From NCBI GenBank assembly GCA_036785705.1, contig JAWUZG010000016.1, forward strand, positions 3,968,001-4,032,000: a DNA stretch of 64,000 nucleotides, read 5' to 3'. The number at the start of each line of letters is the position of its first letter. The stretch's first letter is position 1. Under the pieces are notes generated by a model. That model ran no database searches. It saw nothing but the letters and a program-made list of their open reading frames with translations, and was not told where the DNA came from. The stretch comes from Acanthornis magna (taxonomy: Eukaryota; Chordata; Aves; Passeriformes; Acanthizidae). Shown here piece after piece: positions 51,401-63,330 of this stretch. The position numbers were made by a program, and so were the translations under genes.

Positions 51401-52369
51401 ATAAGACATTTCTTTATTCATTTATGAATAAGAAAGGTTTGGGTTTTTTATTCATTTATGTTGTGCTTGACATATACTAGCAGGTCTGAACAAAATGAAT
51501 GACTATAAAAATAAGAAAAAATAATTTCAACACCATCAACTGGGCTCAATAAATCCAGACAACTGCATTTGCTTTGCATCTACATTTCCTTTTTCACTTT
51601 TATTACTCATTTGCCTTGTCAGATCCAAATGAACAGAAAAGTGTTGGGATACATGCAAAAAATTGCTCCCTACTGTAAAAGAATGAACGCTGTATTCATA
51701 GAAATCTAGAGAGACCTCAGCTTATTTTAAATCCTTTTTCTGACTTGTACTGCCATCATTCAACTTCATTTGAAAGGGGGAAATGGAAATGGAATGTATT
51801 GTTAATTGTAAGCAGATTGACATCAACTTGCTAAGAATGCATTCAGCAAATTACTGTCCTTTAAAAAAGTGCAGAGCTGGAAAAAACCTGTGATTGAACA
51901 TCAGTAAGGTGAAGATAGAAAAATCTATTAATACTTTTACACTACCCATGGGAGTTAATCAGAAAGCAAGACTTGACTGAAATGAAAGGCCTTTTCACAC
52001 CAGGACATGAAACCCTTACTAATGGAAATTATTTGTTTGTTTTATTTTCCATAACACTAAATGAAGTATCTAGCAAAGGTTGAAATGGTCACACAGCTTT
52101 CCACAAGGTACATAAAACCCACATTTGTTTTAGTGACATATTCCCACATTTACTACTGATATGTAATGTACTAACTCTTTATAACTCGTGCTATAAACCA
52201 GAAATATGCACAGCTCGATGAGCACGTCACTAGCTAACCTTACATTTTTTTATTTTCTTCCTCAGTTTCCCATTTCTGTAGCCTTATCTTGGTCTAATTG
52301 TCCAAGACAAATGGTTTGGTTGCAGTGGTTCTGAATTATGTTAAGAGAGAAAAACAATCAAAAGGGGCC
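48411..52369. other. Non-coding unique sequence
   Basis: No gene or confident repeat. The interval 49840-50010 looks motif-dense (for example CATTTGGCATTTGCAAACAC near 49929), and a perfect AAACACA/TGTGTTT inverted repeat lies at 49791-49810. Frames of up to 112 codons at 50590-51300 overlap in several registers and look like chance. Confidence 0.45.
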
Positions 52370-52570
52370 AGCTGTCAGAACTTTTTAATATGTGAGGGGT
52401 TTTTGCTAACTCAGGTCTGATTAATGAGGTGGTAGAGCTAATCATCTGCCTGGATTAGTCTTCAGGAGTCAGAAGGTAGCAGCTCATGGCTCTGCCAGGT
52501 TATAAATACATGCTTTATTAGCAAGCATAACCTAAGAGCATAAAATCTCATCATATCATGAGATACAAAT
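52370..52570. promoter_or_regulatory. Candidate regulatory element with homeodomain and E-box sites
   Basis: TGATTAAT (52418-52425), TAAT joined directly to an E-box CATCTG (52439-52448), and GGATTAG (52452-52458, the reverse of an OTX/PITX-type CTAATCC) occur within 41 bases. A perfect inverted repeat ATCTCAT/ATGAGAT spaced by six bases follows at 52545-52564. Conservation is not tested; regulatory function is inferred. Confidence 0.35.
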
Positions 52571-53999
52571 ATTAAATATTAACTTTGGCCACAGGTTTGG
52601 CCAGAGAACTCACATGAAATCAAAGCAGAAGCTCAACTCCAAATTCCCATTGGCTCTTCAATATTAACTTCACCAGGGCAAAAACTAATCTGAAAGTATC
52701 AAAACGTGCCTCCAAGACAAAGCCCATTAAAGAGAAATTGTGGAGTTTTACTACTAGACTCCTATGGAGCTCTCCCAGATGTCAGCCAGCAATGCAGGCA
52801 CAGGACACTGCTGGCCCCACACCTTTCCACCCTCTTGCTCTCCAAACAGTTTGTCTTGTCTGCATACCCCAGAGGGCAGGAAATGCCATTCCTTTTGCAT
52901 TGGAACACAGCAAGGCAGAAAAAGAATAGGATTTTGAATTCCCCTTCCGTACTCGTCCGAGGGTCCATAGGGAACAGAGCAAGTCTGAGTCTTATCAGAA
53001 AAAGGCCAAGAAATACAGCTAGAGAGTGTGCTTTGGCCCTCCTGCCAAGATGTCTGGAGCTGTTAAAAGCAGATTACATGTAAACAAGGCAGGAACAAGA
53101 TACTGGGCATTAGACTGTGAAAGGATGTCACTCCTCAGCAAAGAGGTAGTTGCCAGTAGGAAGTTCAGAGATGATGCCAAAATCCACTTTGCAAAGGAGA
53201 AAGAGTGAGAAAAGAAAGATTCTGTTAGAACAAGCTATAACTGGATATTCCTGTAAGTATTCAAGAAGATTGCTCATCTAAAAGTGTAATGCAGCTGCCA
53301 GGATCAAGCCTAAGCCTTCCAGTAGAAATGAAGGAATGCAGTTTCTTTCCAATAGACAATAGATTGAGAGAAAGTGACAAGCAGCTGCTGAAATAAGTAA
53401 CAAAACACACTGTTTATCTATGCCCAGAGGCAAAGAAATAGAAAAAAATACATTGTAAAAAATCTCTGAATTCTAATACCAAGGACTCAGATGTTCACAG
53501 GTTGCAATAGTGCAGTGGTTGGCAGTGAGTTACAGCAGGCTCTGCTGATGGTTGTCAGCCTTCCTGCAGAACAACCACTGCTCAGGCAGCACAGAAATTC
53601 CAGTCCTTTCCGTGGTCTTGCTCTTCACAAATGCAATATAAGGACCTGAGAAAGTTAAACCTCTTAATTTTATACTCTCAGTTCTCATTAAGCAGAGGAA
53701 ATCAAAGGGATGTTAGGAATGAGCAATGTACAAGCAAGACCAGTGAAGCTGAAGGGAGGTAGCCCTTCAGCTCCCAAAACTCTCTTTCTATAAAGCAAGG
53801 AGAACATGTCAGATCAAAAAGAAAACACAAACTGTTCTGGATAAACTGTCTTGATAATTGAGGACTTGCTGTTTTCTCACATGAGCTATCTTTATTTAGT
53901 GCTTCTTTCTCCCACAAACACTTCCTCTCTCATCTCACATTCCCAGAGGTCCTTTGCAGACTATAACATTATTAAGTAGTCACCAGCTTCTGAAAATAC
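52571..53999. other. Non-coding unique sequence
   Basis: No gene or repeat recognised. A 125-codon frame at 52706-53083 overlaps opposing frames on the other strand and resembles no protein. Confidence 0.5.
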
Positions 54000-54560
54000 C
54001 ACCCAGCAGGTGGGGGTTGGGGAGGACTGCTTAGCTCATCAGCGAGTGCTACCCAGCTCCTGGCATTTGCATTTGCTTGGCTGTGGTGTGTGTTTGTCAG
54101 GCTTGATGCTTTCCCCAATTCAAAAGTCAAGCAAGAGACAATCCTTTAATCTACCCTGCTTTAATCCAATAATTTATACACTTGTAGGAGCCAAGAGGCT
54201 GCTGCTCTGGTCTGGAGCTGGCAGGATGCTGAGGCTGTTATTTTGCAAAGAGACAAACCCCATTACTCAGCTACTAAGCAGCAGCACATTTCTGGCAAAG
54301 GAGATGATGATACCTTTTAGCAGGGACCGGGGGAGAGTTAGAGGCTCCAAAATTACATGAGAGTGAAGCGAGCGCAATCTGCTATTTGCAGGTTCACTTG
54401 ACATCTGCAGCCCTAAAAGATTTGGCTCTGTGGGCCACATCATAGTCTTCCAACTCCTTGAGGACTCCAGAGTTTCAGTGTCCTTTAGGGAAGTATTAGA
54501 ATGTTATCCTTTGACTGAGCTGCTTATTTGATTCTAATTGCTTGTGACCAGTAAGGCTTG
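54000..54560. promoter_or_regulatory. Possible conserved non-coding element
   Basis: The segment has high sequence complexity and many factor-type words: a perfect octamer ATTTGCAT (54065-54072) within a CATTTG doublet, CAATAATTTATA near 54167, AAAATTACATGAG near 54350, and GCGAGCGCAATC near 54369 in an otherwise CpG-poor area. No reading frame is recognised. The call rests on appearance only. Confidence 0.3.
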
Positions 54561-56438
54561 CACAAGTAGGTACCAGATTTCTCTGTGTCTTGGCCCCACT
54601 ATCAGGCTGGAATTCTGCTTTCCTGGTTCCCTGTACGTGTTGTGTTTTCTCGTTTGAGGGGACCAGCCACCAGATCAGACCTTCTGGTTTCCATGTTCAC
54701 ACCATAAAAAGTTAACACTGCTGCAAACCTCAGGCCCAATTAACCATCCCTTGCACTTGGCGTCCAAGTCCAAAAGAATGTGTTAAAATTTAAATTGTTT
54801 GCACAGTCTAGTTAGCAGTAGAGTACTGAAACTAAAATACACATGCTTGCTCTTTCTGCTGCCTGAGCCAAATCATATTCTGGGCACAAAATACAGGCAT
54901 GGCACTGCTTTTAGAACTGATCCCTGGGTCCAGAGGGGTCTTTCAGACCTCCTGAAAAAGGAACCCTGTGTCCTTAAACAGCTGAAGAGCGAAATAACAG
55001 TGTAGTTAGGGAGAGATATAGAACTGATTTTTATTTTGTTTTATTTTTTGCTTTCTTTCTTGCTGGCTTCATGACTTTGCATTCCTGGTTATCTGGTGCC
55101 AAGTCTCAGTGGAAGGCGTGGAAATCTGTGATGATAGCCACCTAGCAAGGGTATATCCTGAGAAAAAGTGGAAACAAGACTGAGGTCTTCAATTTGAAAC
55201 ACAACAATGTTCCCTGCTCACATTACTGAAAGTGTTGGATATATACCACTACCACTGTGGTTTTAAAATAAGAGATCACAGCTGCTGAGCTCTATGCTGA
55301 CTCTGTACTGTCCATCCCTGTGGGTTAGGGGGATTTGTAGCACCATGGTCAAGCTCCACCGTGGACCTGTACCTTCTGCCTGGCAGAGGAATCCCAGTAG
55401 TGCAGGGGAGCCTGGCCACTTGGCCTCAGGCAGATCAGCGTCTGCACAACCTCCCAGGGCACTCCAGAGCCCCAACTTCTGTGTGCCTGTGAGTCTGGTT
55501 AGAGAGAATAACTTTTCTGTACTCATGCCAGGACCTGCACTTCAGCCAAGTATTGCTTCTGAGCCTGTCCCACCTTGAGTGCTCGATGCCCTCCCTTTGA
55601 GAGATGTATTCTGTGGGATCAGGTTCTCACCGTTACAGGTTCTGCATTTCTGTTTCTCTAGTTTTAACCATATCCATTAGCTTTCTGTTATCCTAGTTAG
55701 ACATTGTCTGCACTGAATAAAACAGTCTCATGCCCGTGACTCACTGATGTACGTCTGGATGAAAACTGAGTCTGTTTTCTGCCATTCAGCCTGTTCTGGC
55801 AAAAGCAAGTTTGAAGAAGCACATGACAGGAGTTAGCCAGGCAGTAATAAGACTCACCTGAACACATATATCTTTTAATTGCTAAATGAGACATGTTCCA
55901 CAACAGCTAAGTTGTTTGTTTTTTTTTTTTAAGGAGATAATTCATTCCATTCATAATAGATTTAATTGTGCTCTGATTGCTCACACCTCTCAATTTTGTT
56001 TTGCGGCATATTTTTCTTCCCCAAAGCACTTTCAAAGCATAGGATGGGTCTTGTGCCAAGTATAGTATTTGTTTCAAGCCCTGGAATAAGTGGAATGGGA
56101 TTTGAAGAGCCAGCTTTAGACATAGACAAAGTATGCAACTCCTGGGGCCGCTGCCTGCTTTGCCTCTGACAGAGACCTGGCACTGCCACTGGCAGACGAA
56201 AGGACTCTCTGAGTACACTGAAAACTCTTGCTCATCCTCCTTGCAAGAAGCTTTGGTCATGACCCCTTTTTCTGGCACAAGCAGCAGCACCTCCACAGCC
56301 CTTCCATCTCCCTTGATAGTGCTGATCCAGGGGGTAGTGAAATTCTGTGTCTTCTTTGCTTCTGAGTCAGCTCTGTTTCCTGCATTATTCTGAATTCAGA
56401 TGTTTCATTGATATTTGTCTGGTTTAAATCAATATGCA
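54561..56438. other. Non-coding unique sequence
   Basis: No gene. A T14-type run lies near 55918-55932. The frames on both strands at 55960-56390 overlap in several registers and are not recognisable. Confidence 0.5.
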
Positions 56439-56589
56439 GGATAATGAAATAATTTAAAATCTTCCCACTAGACATTCTGAAGTGCAACCCCAAACAGATC
56501 TGAGACTATTGGGATAATTAAATAATTTTGAAATCTTCCCATTAGCTATTCTGAAATACAACCCCGAACAGATCTGAGAGTATTGGGAT
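56439..56589. repeat. Tandem duplication, two copies of about 74 bp
   Basis: The unit from GGATAATGAAATAATTT through ATCTTCCCACTAG, CATTCTGAAGTGCAACCCC, AACAGATCTGAGACTATTGG recurs immediately as a second copy starting near 56512 (ATCTTCCCATTAG, AACAGATCTGAGAGTATTGG). The copies differ at roughly ten positions and one indel, so the duplication is not recent. Confidence 0.9.
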
Positions 56590-59500
56590 GTTTTTAATCC
56601 ATCTTAAGGCTGCCAAGCCTCAGATGCTTTTTTTAGTCTTTTTCTTGATTTCTCAAAAGATCCTCCACTCAAGTGACCCCACCTTTCAGTTTTTCTCTTT
56701 ACACTTGAGGTCCCATCCTGAGATAAGGATTCATTATACTGCGTTTTTTTCTCCCATGAGCCTGTGATTTCCTGTCTCTCAATAAACTCATACTTTAAAT
56801 GGAGGAGAAGGAAAAGGGCAGGTGAGCAAGTCAAGCAACAGAAAAGTGAGCTGATTGCCTCTATATTGGGAGCCATATTGTTTATTTGACGTACCCAGGA
56901 GTCCAATATAACAGTGCCTGGCATAGAGAAGTGCCTGCAAAATGAATGTAGTGTACCCTAAGACAGCGGAAAATCTGTCCTTTTTAATGGAAGGCACATA
57001 AAACTAGAAAGAATCAATTCAAATAGCCCCACAGAGTGCAAGGTGGACTGAGAAAACCTGCACAGATAGGGATAAACTGGGGATAGCTGGCATGAAAGGA
57101 TAAACTTCATGCCAGCTAGCCCAGGCAATTTCACTGAATTATTTCACCACAGGTACAGTCAGTGTTGAATAAATTCTTCAATAAAATCAGAATTTTGCAA
57201 AAATAATCTAAATCTGGGGCGGCAGGCAGAAGAGGAGACCATGACTGGGTTTCTGAGGAGGCAGAAAAACAATTTCTGAAGTCTGGTCTCTCTTGTTTTA
57301 ATTAATTCCTTTTTCTAACCTACCAAACTGTAACATAAAAATAGCTCAGATTATACTCTAGGGCAGTTGTTTACATGCATATTTACCAATTCTCCAGTGG
57401 GCAGATTTCTGAAGCAGATCACTCACTGCTTAATTTTCTCAGCAAAAGGAACACAGAAATCTATACACAGTGAAAGCACCCATGCTCTTCAGGGGTAAAA
57501 GATAAGGGTTGTAATAGTCAAACCAGAAGCAAAATCTGAAGAGATGTAAAATACTCGTCATGTCTATTGATTTTAAGCTGCCTGGAAGCATCTCCTGGGA
57601 ATGTTTCTCTAGATATTATCTCTGTAATCATAGTATTCTCAATTGTAAATTCAACTGCTCTGTAGCAGAGCGTTTGTATTGTAAACACATAAAAGTGTTG
57701 AACTGATAAATGCATTGCTAGCAGAGATCAAATGACAAGTTCATCAGCTGCATCAGGTTCTTAAAGGTAGGACTGGTTTTTTCAATGTCATTTCTTCCAT
57801 TTCTGACTCCGGTCATTGGCAGTACTGATGTGGTGCCTGGTTCTGTTCTCCCACAAGTACCAATTACTGAAGGGAGTGACATTTTGAAGGGCTGAGATCC
57901 ATTGTTAGAAAATATTTATGGACAATAGCCTTTTTGTGAAAAATCAGTTTAGGAAAAAAGACATTTAGGAACCTGGATATTTGGAGACAATGATCTGCAA
58001 TTACAGGCAAACAGATACTTCATTTCTAAGTGGATCTCTATCTGCGACTCTTGTTGAAAGGCTGTTTCAGAATCATGTTCTGTGATTAGAAATCTAATTT
58101 CCAGTATAAAATGTAATCATGATCAGCTTCTTCTTAAGCCATCTTAAGCCATCACTTTTCTCGAGAGGAAATAATTTTTGCCCCTCCCTGTTTTTGTTTA
58201 CAATATCAGCCATGTCCCCACTCAGTTTTTCTTTTTTTGGACTGATCTAGACAAATTTTTTATTTGAAAATGTTTTTGAAGATGCCTCAGTTCTCAGAAA
58301 ACCCTTTTCTGTGCATCTCTTCCAGACTGAATCCCTCTCTTGAAAAAGAGTGGCTAAGATTCTGCATTATGTTCCCAGAGATGTCACTGCCCTTTCCCCA
58401 CCATGCCAACGTTCCTTCTCTTGCTGAAACACCTCACACCACAGTTTACTGGAGTCAGTTGAAAAACAGATCTTTAGCCTAAACGCCTTTTAGTGCTGCA
58501 TTCAGTGACTAAATGCAAGTTCCTGAGCCACCAGGTAAAATTTAGGATACCTCTTCATGGTTACAGGAGGGTGTTTCAGTCTTAACTGTTAGCCTTATTC
58601 TACTTACTGTGTAAAACGTGTGCAATTTTAAAAGGATGTCTTGTAATTATTAGATTCTCTGGAGGCACCAGGCATGGATTGCTGGAGCTGTGAAAGCACA
58701 GACCAGTCTTTGCACAAAAGAGCTGCTATTCTCAGTAAAGATAATCCTAGTCTATATTCAGTATGATTTTATTCACACATTCACATCCCCCTACTTAAAA
58801 TCATCACAGCAGATTTTGGAAAAGGTAGGAAATATAAATACAAGCACAGTTGATGTATGCAGTAAATACATCCATATATTTAGAAAAGACCTCTTACAAA
58901 GTGCATTCCTAGATGACAAAATGAGTCAGTGATTATCTAAAGCTCCCAAACTTAGAGGCTCCAAGGAACAGTGTTGAAAAATGGGGGAAAGAGAAAATTA
59001 CACTGGCAATAGAGGATTTAGAAGGTAGCTTTTAATATATAACTAATTTATGCAGCTGATACCTTAAGCATCTTAATACTCCAAACTAGGAAACCAAAAT
59101 ATCTTCCCAAATTCAACTCCTTAAGATTGATAAAAATTCACGTGTAGACACAGAAGTCTTCTCAACCTGATACTGGTGGCTTCCCCATAATGTTCTCCAC
59201 GTTGAAACAAAGCTTTAAGTGCACTCAGAGAAAGCAGCTGGAATGTTGTAAAGATTGCTTGAAATAAAACCATTAAAAAAGGGTGAAAAAAAATGGATCT
59301 GCTGCTGGGACACTGGAACAAAGCCTTTATGATAGAGAAAAAGTAAGGGGGAAGTAATTCTTGATGGCCTAATTACATTAGAAACAGCACTTATTCAGGT
59401 AGTGGAAGAAAAGAACCCAATAGAAAGGGAGGAAAGAACAGCCCTTAGGTCAATCTGATATTTGTTTTCCTGCATGTGGAAAATCATTCCTCATGAAAGC

Positions 59501-60721
59501 TAATTTCTGTCATTATGCAAAATCTCATCATAAAAATAAATGCCTCGGAGAAGCTGTTGTGTGTTGGCATTGACAGCATTGGAGAGCTGCTGCTGCTGCT
59601 GACCCTTCAGGAGACACATAAATCACACCAACAGGTACAGTCCCAGTGGGAAATGTCCACAAACAATGGCATATTTTGGCACCTATACAATGTATTTATG
59701 GCTATTGCTTCCCACTGGAAATAACAAAATGCATTTAAGCAGTATACAAACTATCAGCTGTCATTGAATTATATTGCAGAGATGATCTCTAACCCTTAAA
59801 AGAATCACTGTTTTGATTCTAAAGCAATATTTCATAAGTTGTAGGACAGTAAAGCTAGCTGATGTTTTTCACAATATGCAGATGATCAGCTTCTCAAGCA
59901 GGAGACACAAAATGAAATATTATTAACAATTTATGATTATTTCCATGCAGATACTGAATGACTAATTCCTATCATATTTTTCTGCAGTTGCAGGAGGGAG
60001 TGTTTCTGCACCTGTTTCTCTTTTTCTCCTGCAAATCTAATAATCAGTAAAATTGTACTCAGCCAGCTATTAAATTTCAGATCAGTTAGTATATTTCATA
60101 CATTCAGACTGACAAAATGTGAAGTCTTATAGCTACAATAAAATGCCAGAGTGATACCAAGAGAGGTGATCACTGGGCATTCAAAGCTTCACAATCTTGG
60201 AATTTTTTGCAACAACCCCACTAGATTAAAACCAATATTGGATATTCATATACAAACTAGAGTTCCCCATTAATGCAAGAAAGCAAAAGTTTGGAAAAAT
60301 GTGGTCTGTTTCCACAGATACTTTTGAGAGCTTAAACCTGTTGTTAATTATTAGAAATTTATGGAAAACTGATTACCTTATGTCATCATACAGAGAGTAA
60401 GTCATCTTAACATTTTAAAAACAGAAAGTTAATTAATTTATTAGTCATAAATCCCTATATTTTGTTCATACACTTCTATTGAACTGACTGCCTTGTGTCT
60501 GAATGAAATATAATTTGTGTTTTGGCAACTCAATTATTTAAAGGCATCAACAAACAAAATAAAAAATTGCAAATAACTCCAATTCTACCACAACTGCTCT
60601 GTCAATCCGCCTAATAGAGTGATAATTATTCATTCACGTATTTTTAGCCTAAACATAGCAGTTTAAAGCCTTTATTCTATACTATTTTCCTCATATATTC
60701 CCTGAGAGTAGTGGATTTAAA
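56590..60721. other. Non-coding unique sequence
   Basis: No gene or confident repeat in about 4 kb. A 10-base tandem (TCTTAAGCCA twice) lies at 58132-58151 and a short CTG run near 59589. Confidence 0.5.
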
Positions 60722-60772
60722 GTATGTACATACATATACATACACATACATGTATGCATATTCATACACATT
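60722..60772. repeat. Degenerate (CATA)n microsatellite
   Basis: Repeated ACATACAT, ATACATAC and ATGTATGC words over about 50 bases. Simple sequence. Confidence 0.8.
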
Positions 60773-60983
60773 TACTTCACAAAAGGCCACCCATGTGGTT
60801 TGATAAATACAGGTGGTAAGGAAGATATGAGACCCAGCAGCATTACTGACCACTGAGGCCACCCAAAAGTTTGCACTGACAAGTTTCTTAATGCTTTGCA
60901 AAACGTTGACTGTATCAGTTGAAATGTTGTGTGCCACATTTTCATGTTAAAATGCCTCCAATATTTCTGAAAATATAACTAAT

Positions 60984-60999
60984 AAAAAAAAAAAAAAAA
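60984..60999. repeat. Poly(A) run
   Basis: Sixteen A residues followed by GGGGG, about 30 bases before a CR1 fragment. Confidence 0.8.
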
Positions 61000-61029
61000 G
61001 GGGGTTTATCCATAGAAAAGAAAAAAAGT

Positions 61030-61540
61030 AGCCAGGAGGTCACCTGAAAATCAGCACAAAGGAATTACAGACTTTTGCAAACCTCATGAAGTACAACAAG
61101 GCCAAGAGCAAGATCCTGCACATGGGTGAGGGCAATCCCAAGAACAAATACAGGCTGGGCAGGGAACAGATTGAGAACAGCCCTGAGGAGAAGGACGTGG
61201 GGGACTTCCAGTACCTAAGGGGGCTTATAGGAAAGCTGGAGAGGAACATTTGAGAAGGACTTGTAGTGATAGGACAAGGGGGAATGGCTTGAAACTGAAA
61301 AAGCCTAAATTTAGATTAAATATTAGGAATAAATTATTTTCTGTGAGGGTGGTGAGGCACAGGTTGTCCAAAGAAGTTGTGGATGCCTCATCCCTGGAAT
61401 TGTTCAAGGCCAGGTTGGATGGGCCTTTGAGCAATCTTGTCTAGTGGAAGGTGCCCCAGACCATGGCAGGGAAGTAGAAACTAGGTGTTCTTTAAGGTCC
61501 CTTCCAACCAAAACTGTTCTTTGATTCTATGATTTTTATA
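61030..61540 (+). mobile_element. Avian CR1 LINE with an internal deletion
   Basis: The left part (GCCAAGAGCAAGATCCTGCA, GGGCAATCCCAAGAACAAAT, CCTGAGGAGAAGGACGTGGG) is CR1 open reading frame sequence near the C-terminus. Near 61203 it jumps directly to the later phrase CTTCCAGTACCTAAGGGGGC and then runs through the usual 3' region to TTCCAACC and TTGATTCTATG. In intact copies several hundred bases separate these parts, so a deletion, template jump or source-copy rearrangement occurred. It is non-coding. Confidence 0.85.
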
Positions 61541-61834
61541 AACTTTTAAAGTTGTGCACTTCAAAAGCATTTGTTTCTAAACTAGATCCCACATAGGTTC
61601 AACTCTGTCAAGTGCTCTTGATCCTTGACTTTCAAGACTAAGACTTCCTCCCTGTTTAAGGCAGGTGAAGTTTTTTGTAGTGTCTTCCCAAGAGGGCACA
61701 TGGATGTGGTCCCTCACCAGGTGCACTGGGTGATGCACCAAGAGGAGCAAGAAGCATGTAATTTGGAGATTGAACTGATGACAAAGCTGGAGCTGAAGAG
61801 AAGCCATGGCAAGAGCTTGTTAGAAGAGTGAGGC

Positions 61835-61835
<1 letters not shown>
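61541..61835. other. Unassigned 295-base segment before a long poly(A)
   Basis: This segment lies between the CR1 end and a 52-base poly(A). Open frames of 76 (minus) and 68 (plus) codons span it but resemble no protein I know. Because of the A tract it could be the body of a retroposed transcript in plus orientation; no source was recognised. Confidence 0.35.

Positions 61836-61887
<52 letters not shown>
61836..61887. repeat. Poly(A) tract of 52 bases
   Basis: An uninterrupted run of A residues, the longest homopolymer in the window. Such purity suggests recent origin or ongoing slippage. It may be the tail of a retroposed sequence or simple repeat expansion. Confidence 0.95.
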
Positions 61888-61890
<3 letters not shown>

Positions 61891-63088
61891 ACAAGAAATG
61901 AGATGAGGAAGAAAAATAGGGGTTTGTGCCTGGTCAGAAAGTTACTGAGAGGTATGGAAGCCAGCAGGCTTTTTGCAGGGAAACACCCTCTCCTAAAACG
62001 TGATCAATTGAGCTGGCAGAGCAACATCTCTGTAGTCCTATACTGACATAAGGTAGGCATTAACATCACTGATTACAGGTGTCCTCATCTTCCTCCCTTT
62101 TCTGCTTCATGGACATTCCCAGCACATCCTTGTACTTTCGCACACACTGTGGGTATCTGTGTCTGCACTGCAGAGCTGTTGGTCCAGTCCCAGCAGATTA
62201 CCCCTACTGCTGGGATGTGTGGTGCCATGGGACCCTGTTTCTCAGCTAGGGAATTATATTTAAAATATTCATTAGGACATATTTTTGCAGTCCCTGCAGC
62301 AACTTTACACTATTTAATGCTGTGGTCATGGATAGTTCTGGTAACTCCAGGAATAGAACTACCACCCCCTCACAGAAAATGGATTGTTTGACATTTTTAT
62401 TAGCTCCAGCCTTTGTTCTGTGGAGATGACAGCCAGTTACCTACACTGGCATGACTGGTGGGAAAGTAGGTAGAAGGAAAGCACAGCTGACAGCATCTTG
62501 CAAGTCGGAGATGCTAAATCAGCATCAGTGCCACGTGCCTTCTCAATGAGGACGGGATGTAGAGGTAGAGTCGTGACAGTGTGTTCCAAGGTGTCCCCGT
62601 GGTTCTTCCAGCTTGCTCTGTCAATGTTTCATCTCAGGTTATTAGTATTTATAAAAGCATGCCCTTAAAATAGCTTTATGGTGTTAATAGAAGCAAAAAA
62701 TAGCAGTTCTTGTGCTTAAGTTGTTCGTAGTAGGGTAAAATAGGGCTAAATTGGGCAAGCACAGAAATCATAATAGCACAACCCAGTTTAAGGGTGACTT
62801 TCAAATCTCCTTCAGGTGTTAAAAATCACTGACTTTAAGCTAAAATCAGACCACGATACATCCCTTACTACTTTACAGAAAATCTTTCTCCCTTTAACAG
62901 GTGTAAGATTTGGAGTGACTTTTGCTTAAACATTGCTTAAATCTACTCACTAAGTCTTTCACTCACAAGTGGAGCAACCAAAAAATTCTCCAACTTCTGA
63001 AAAACACATTATTTCAGAAAAATCATTTGGATTTGCATCTGGACAGGCTCCGCGGCAAAATTTTTAAAACACACATATGTGTTCTCCT
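61888..63088. other. Non-coding unique sequence
   Basis: No gene or repeat recognised. A 12-base palindrome ACACATATGTGT (63071-63082) lies six bases before the LTR fragment. Confidence 0.5.
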
Positions 63089-63330
63089 GTCATGGGTTGA
63101 CCCTGTCTGGACACCAGGTGCCCAGCAAAGCTGTCCTGCCACTTCCCTTCTCCACTGGACAGGAAGGGGAGAGAAAACACAATGACAGTCTCACATGCTG
63201 AGAGGTCACACAACAGTTGCCACCACGAGCCAAACAGGTTCCACTTGGGGAAATTAGTTTACCACCCATAAAACCAGAGCAGAATAATGAGAAAATAAAA
63301 TCTGAATCTTAAAACCAATGTATTTTTAAT
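63089..63330 (+). mobile_element. Endogenous retrovirus LTR fragment
   Basis: The start TGTCATGGGTTGACCCTGTC followed by GACACCAGGTGCCCAGCAAA, CTCCACTGGACAGGAAGGGG, AGAGAAAACACAATGACAG, TTCCACTTGGGGAAATTAGT and AATAATGAGAAAATAAAATC-like text follows the 5' part of an LTR family abundant in birds. The TG start is intact, while the rest of the LTR and all internal retroviral sequence are missing, so it is a truncated non-coding remnant. I recall it as ERVL-like but am not sure of the class or family name; orientation is judged from the TG end. Confidence 0.6.

Noticed and set aside
57745..57770. Word CTGCATCAGGTTC resembling part of a known microRNA (miR-217)
   Set aside because: The match is partial and I see no hairpin partner nearby.
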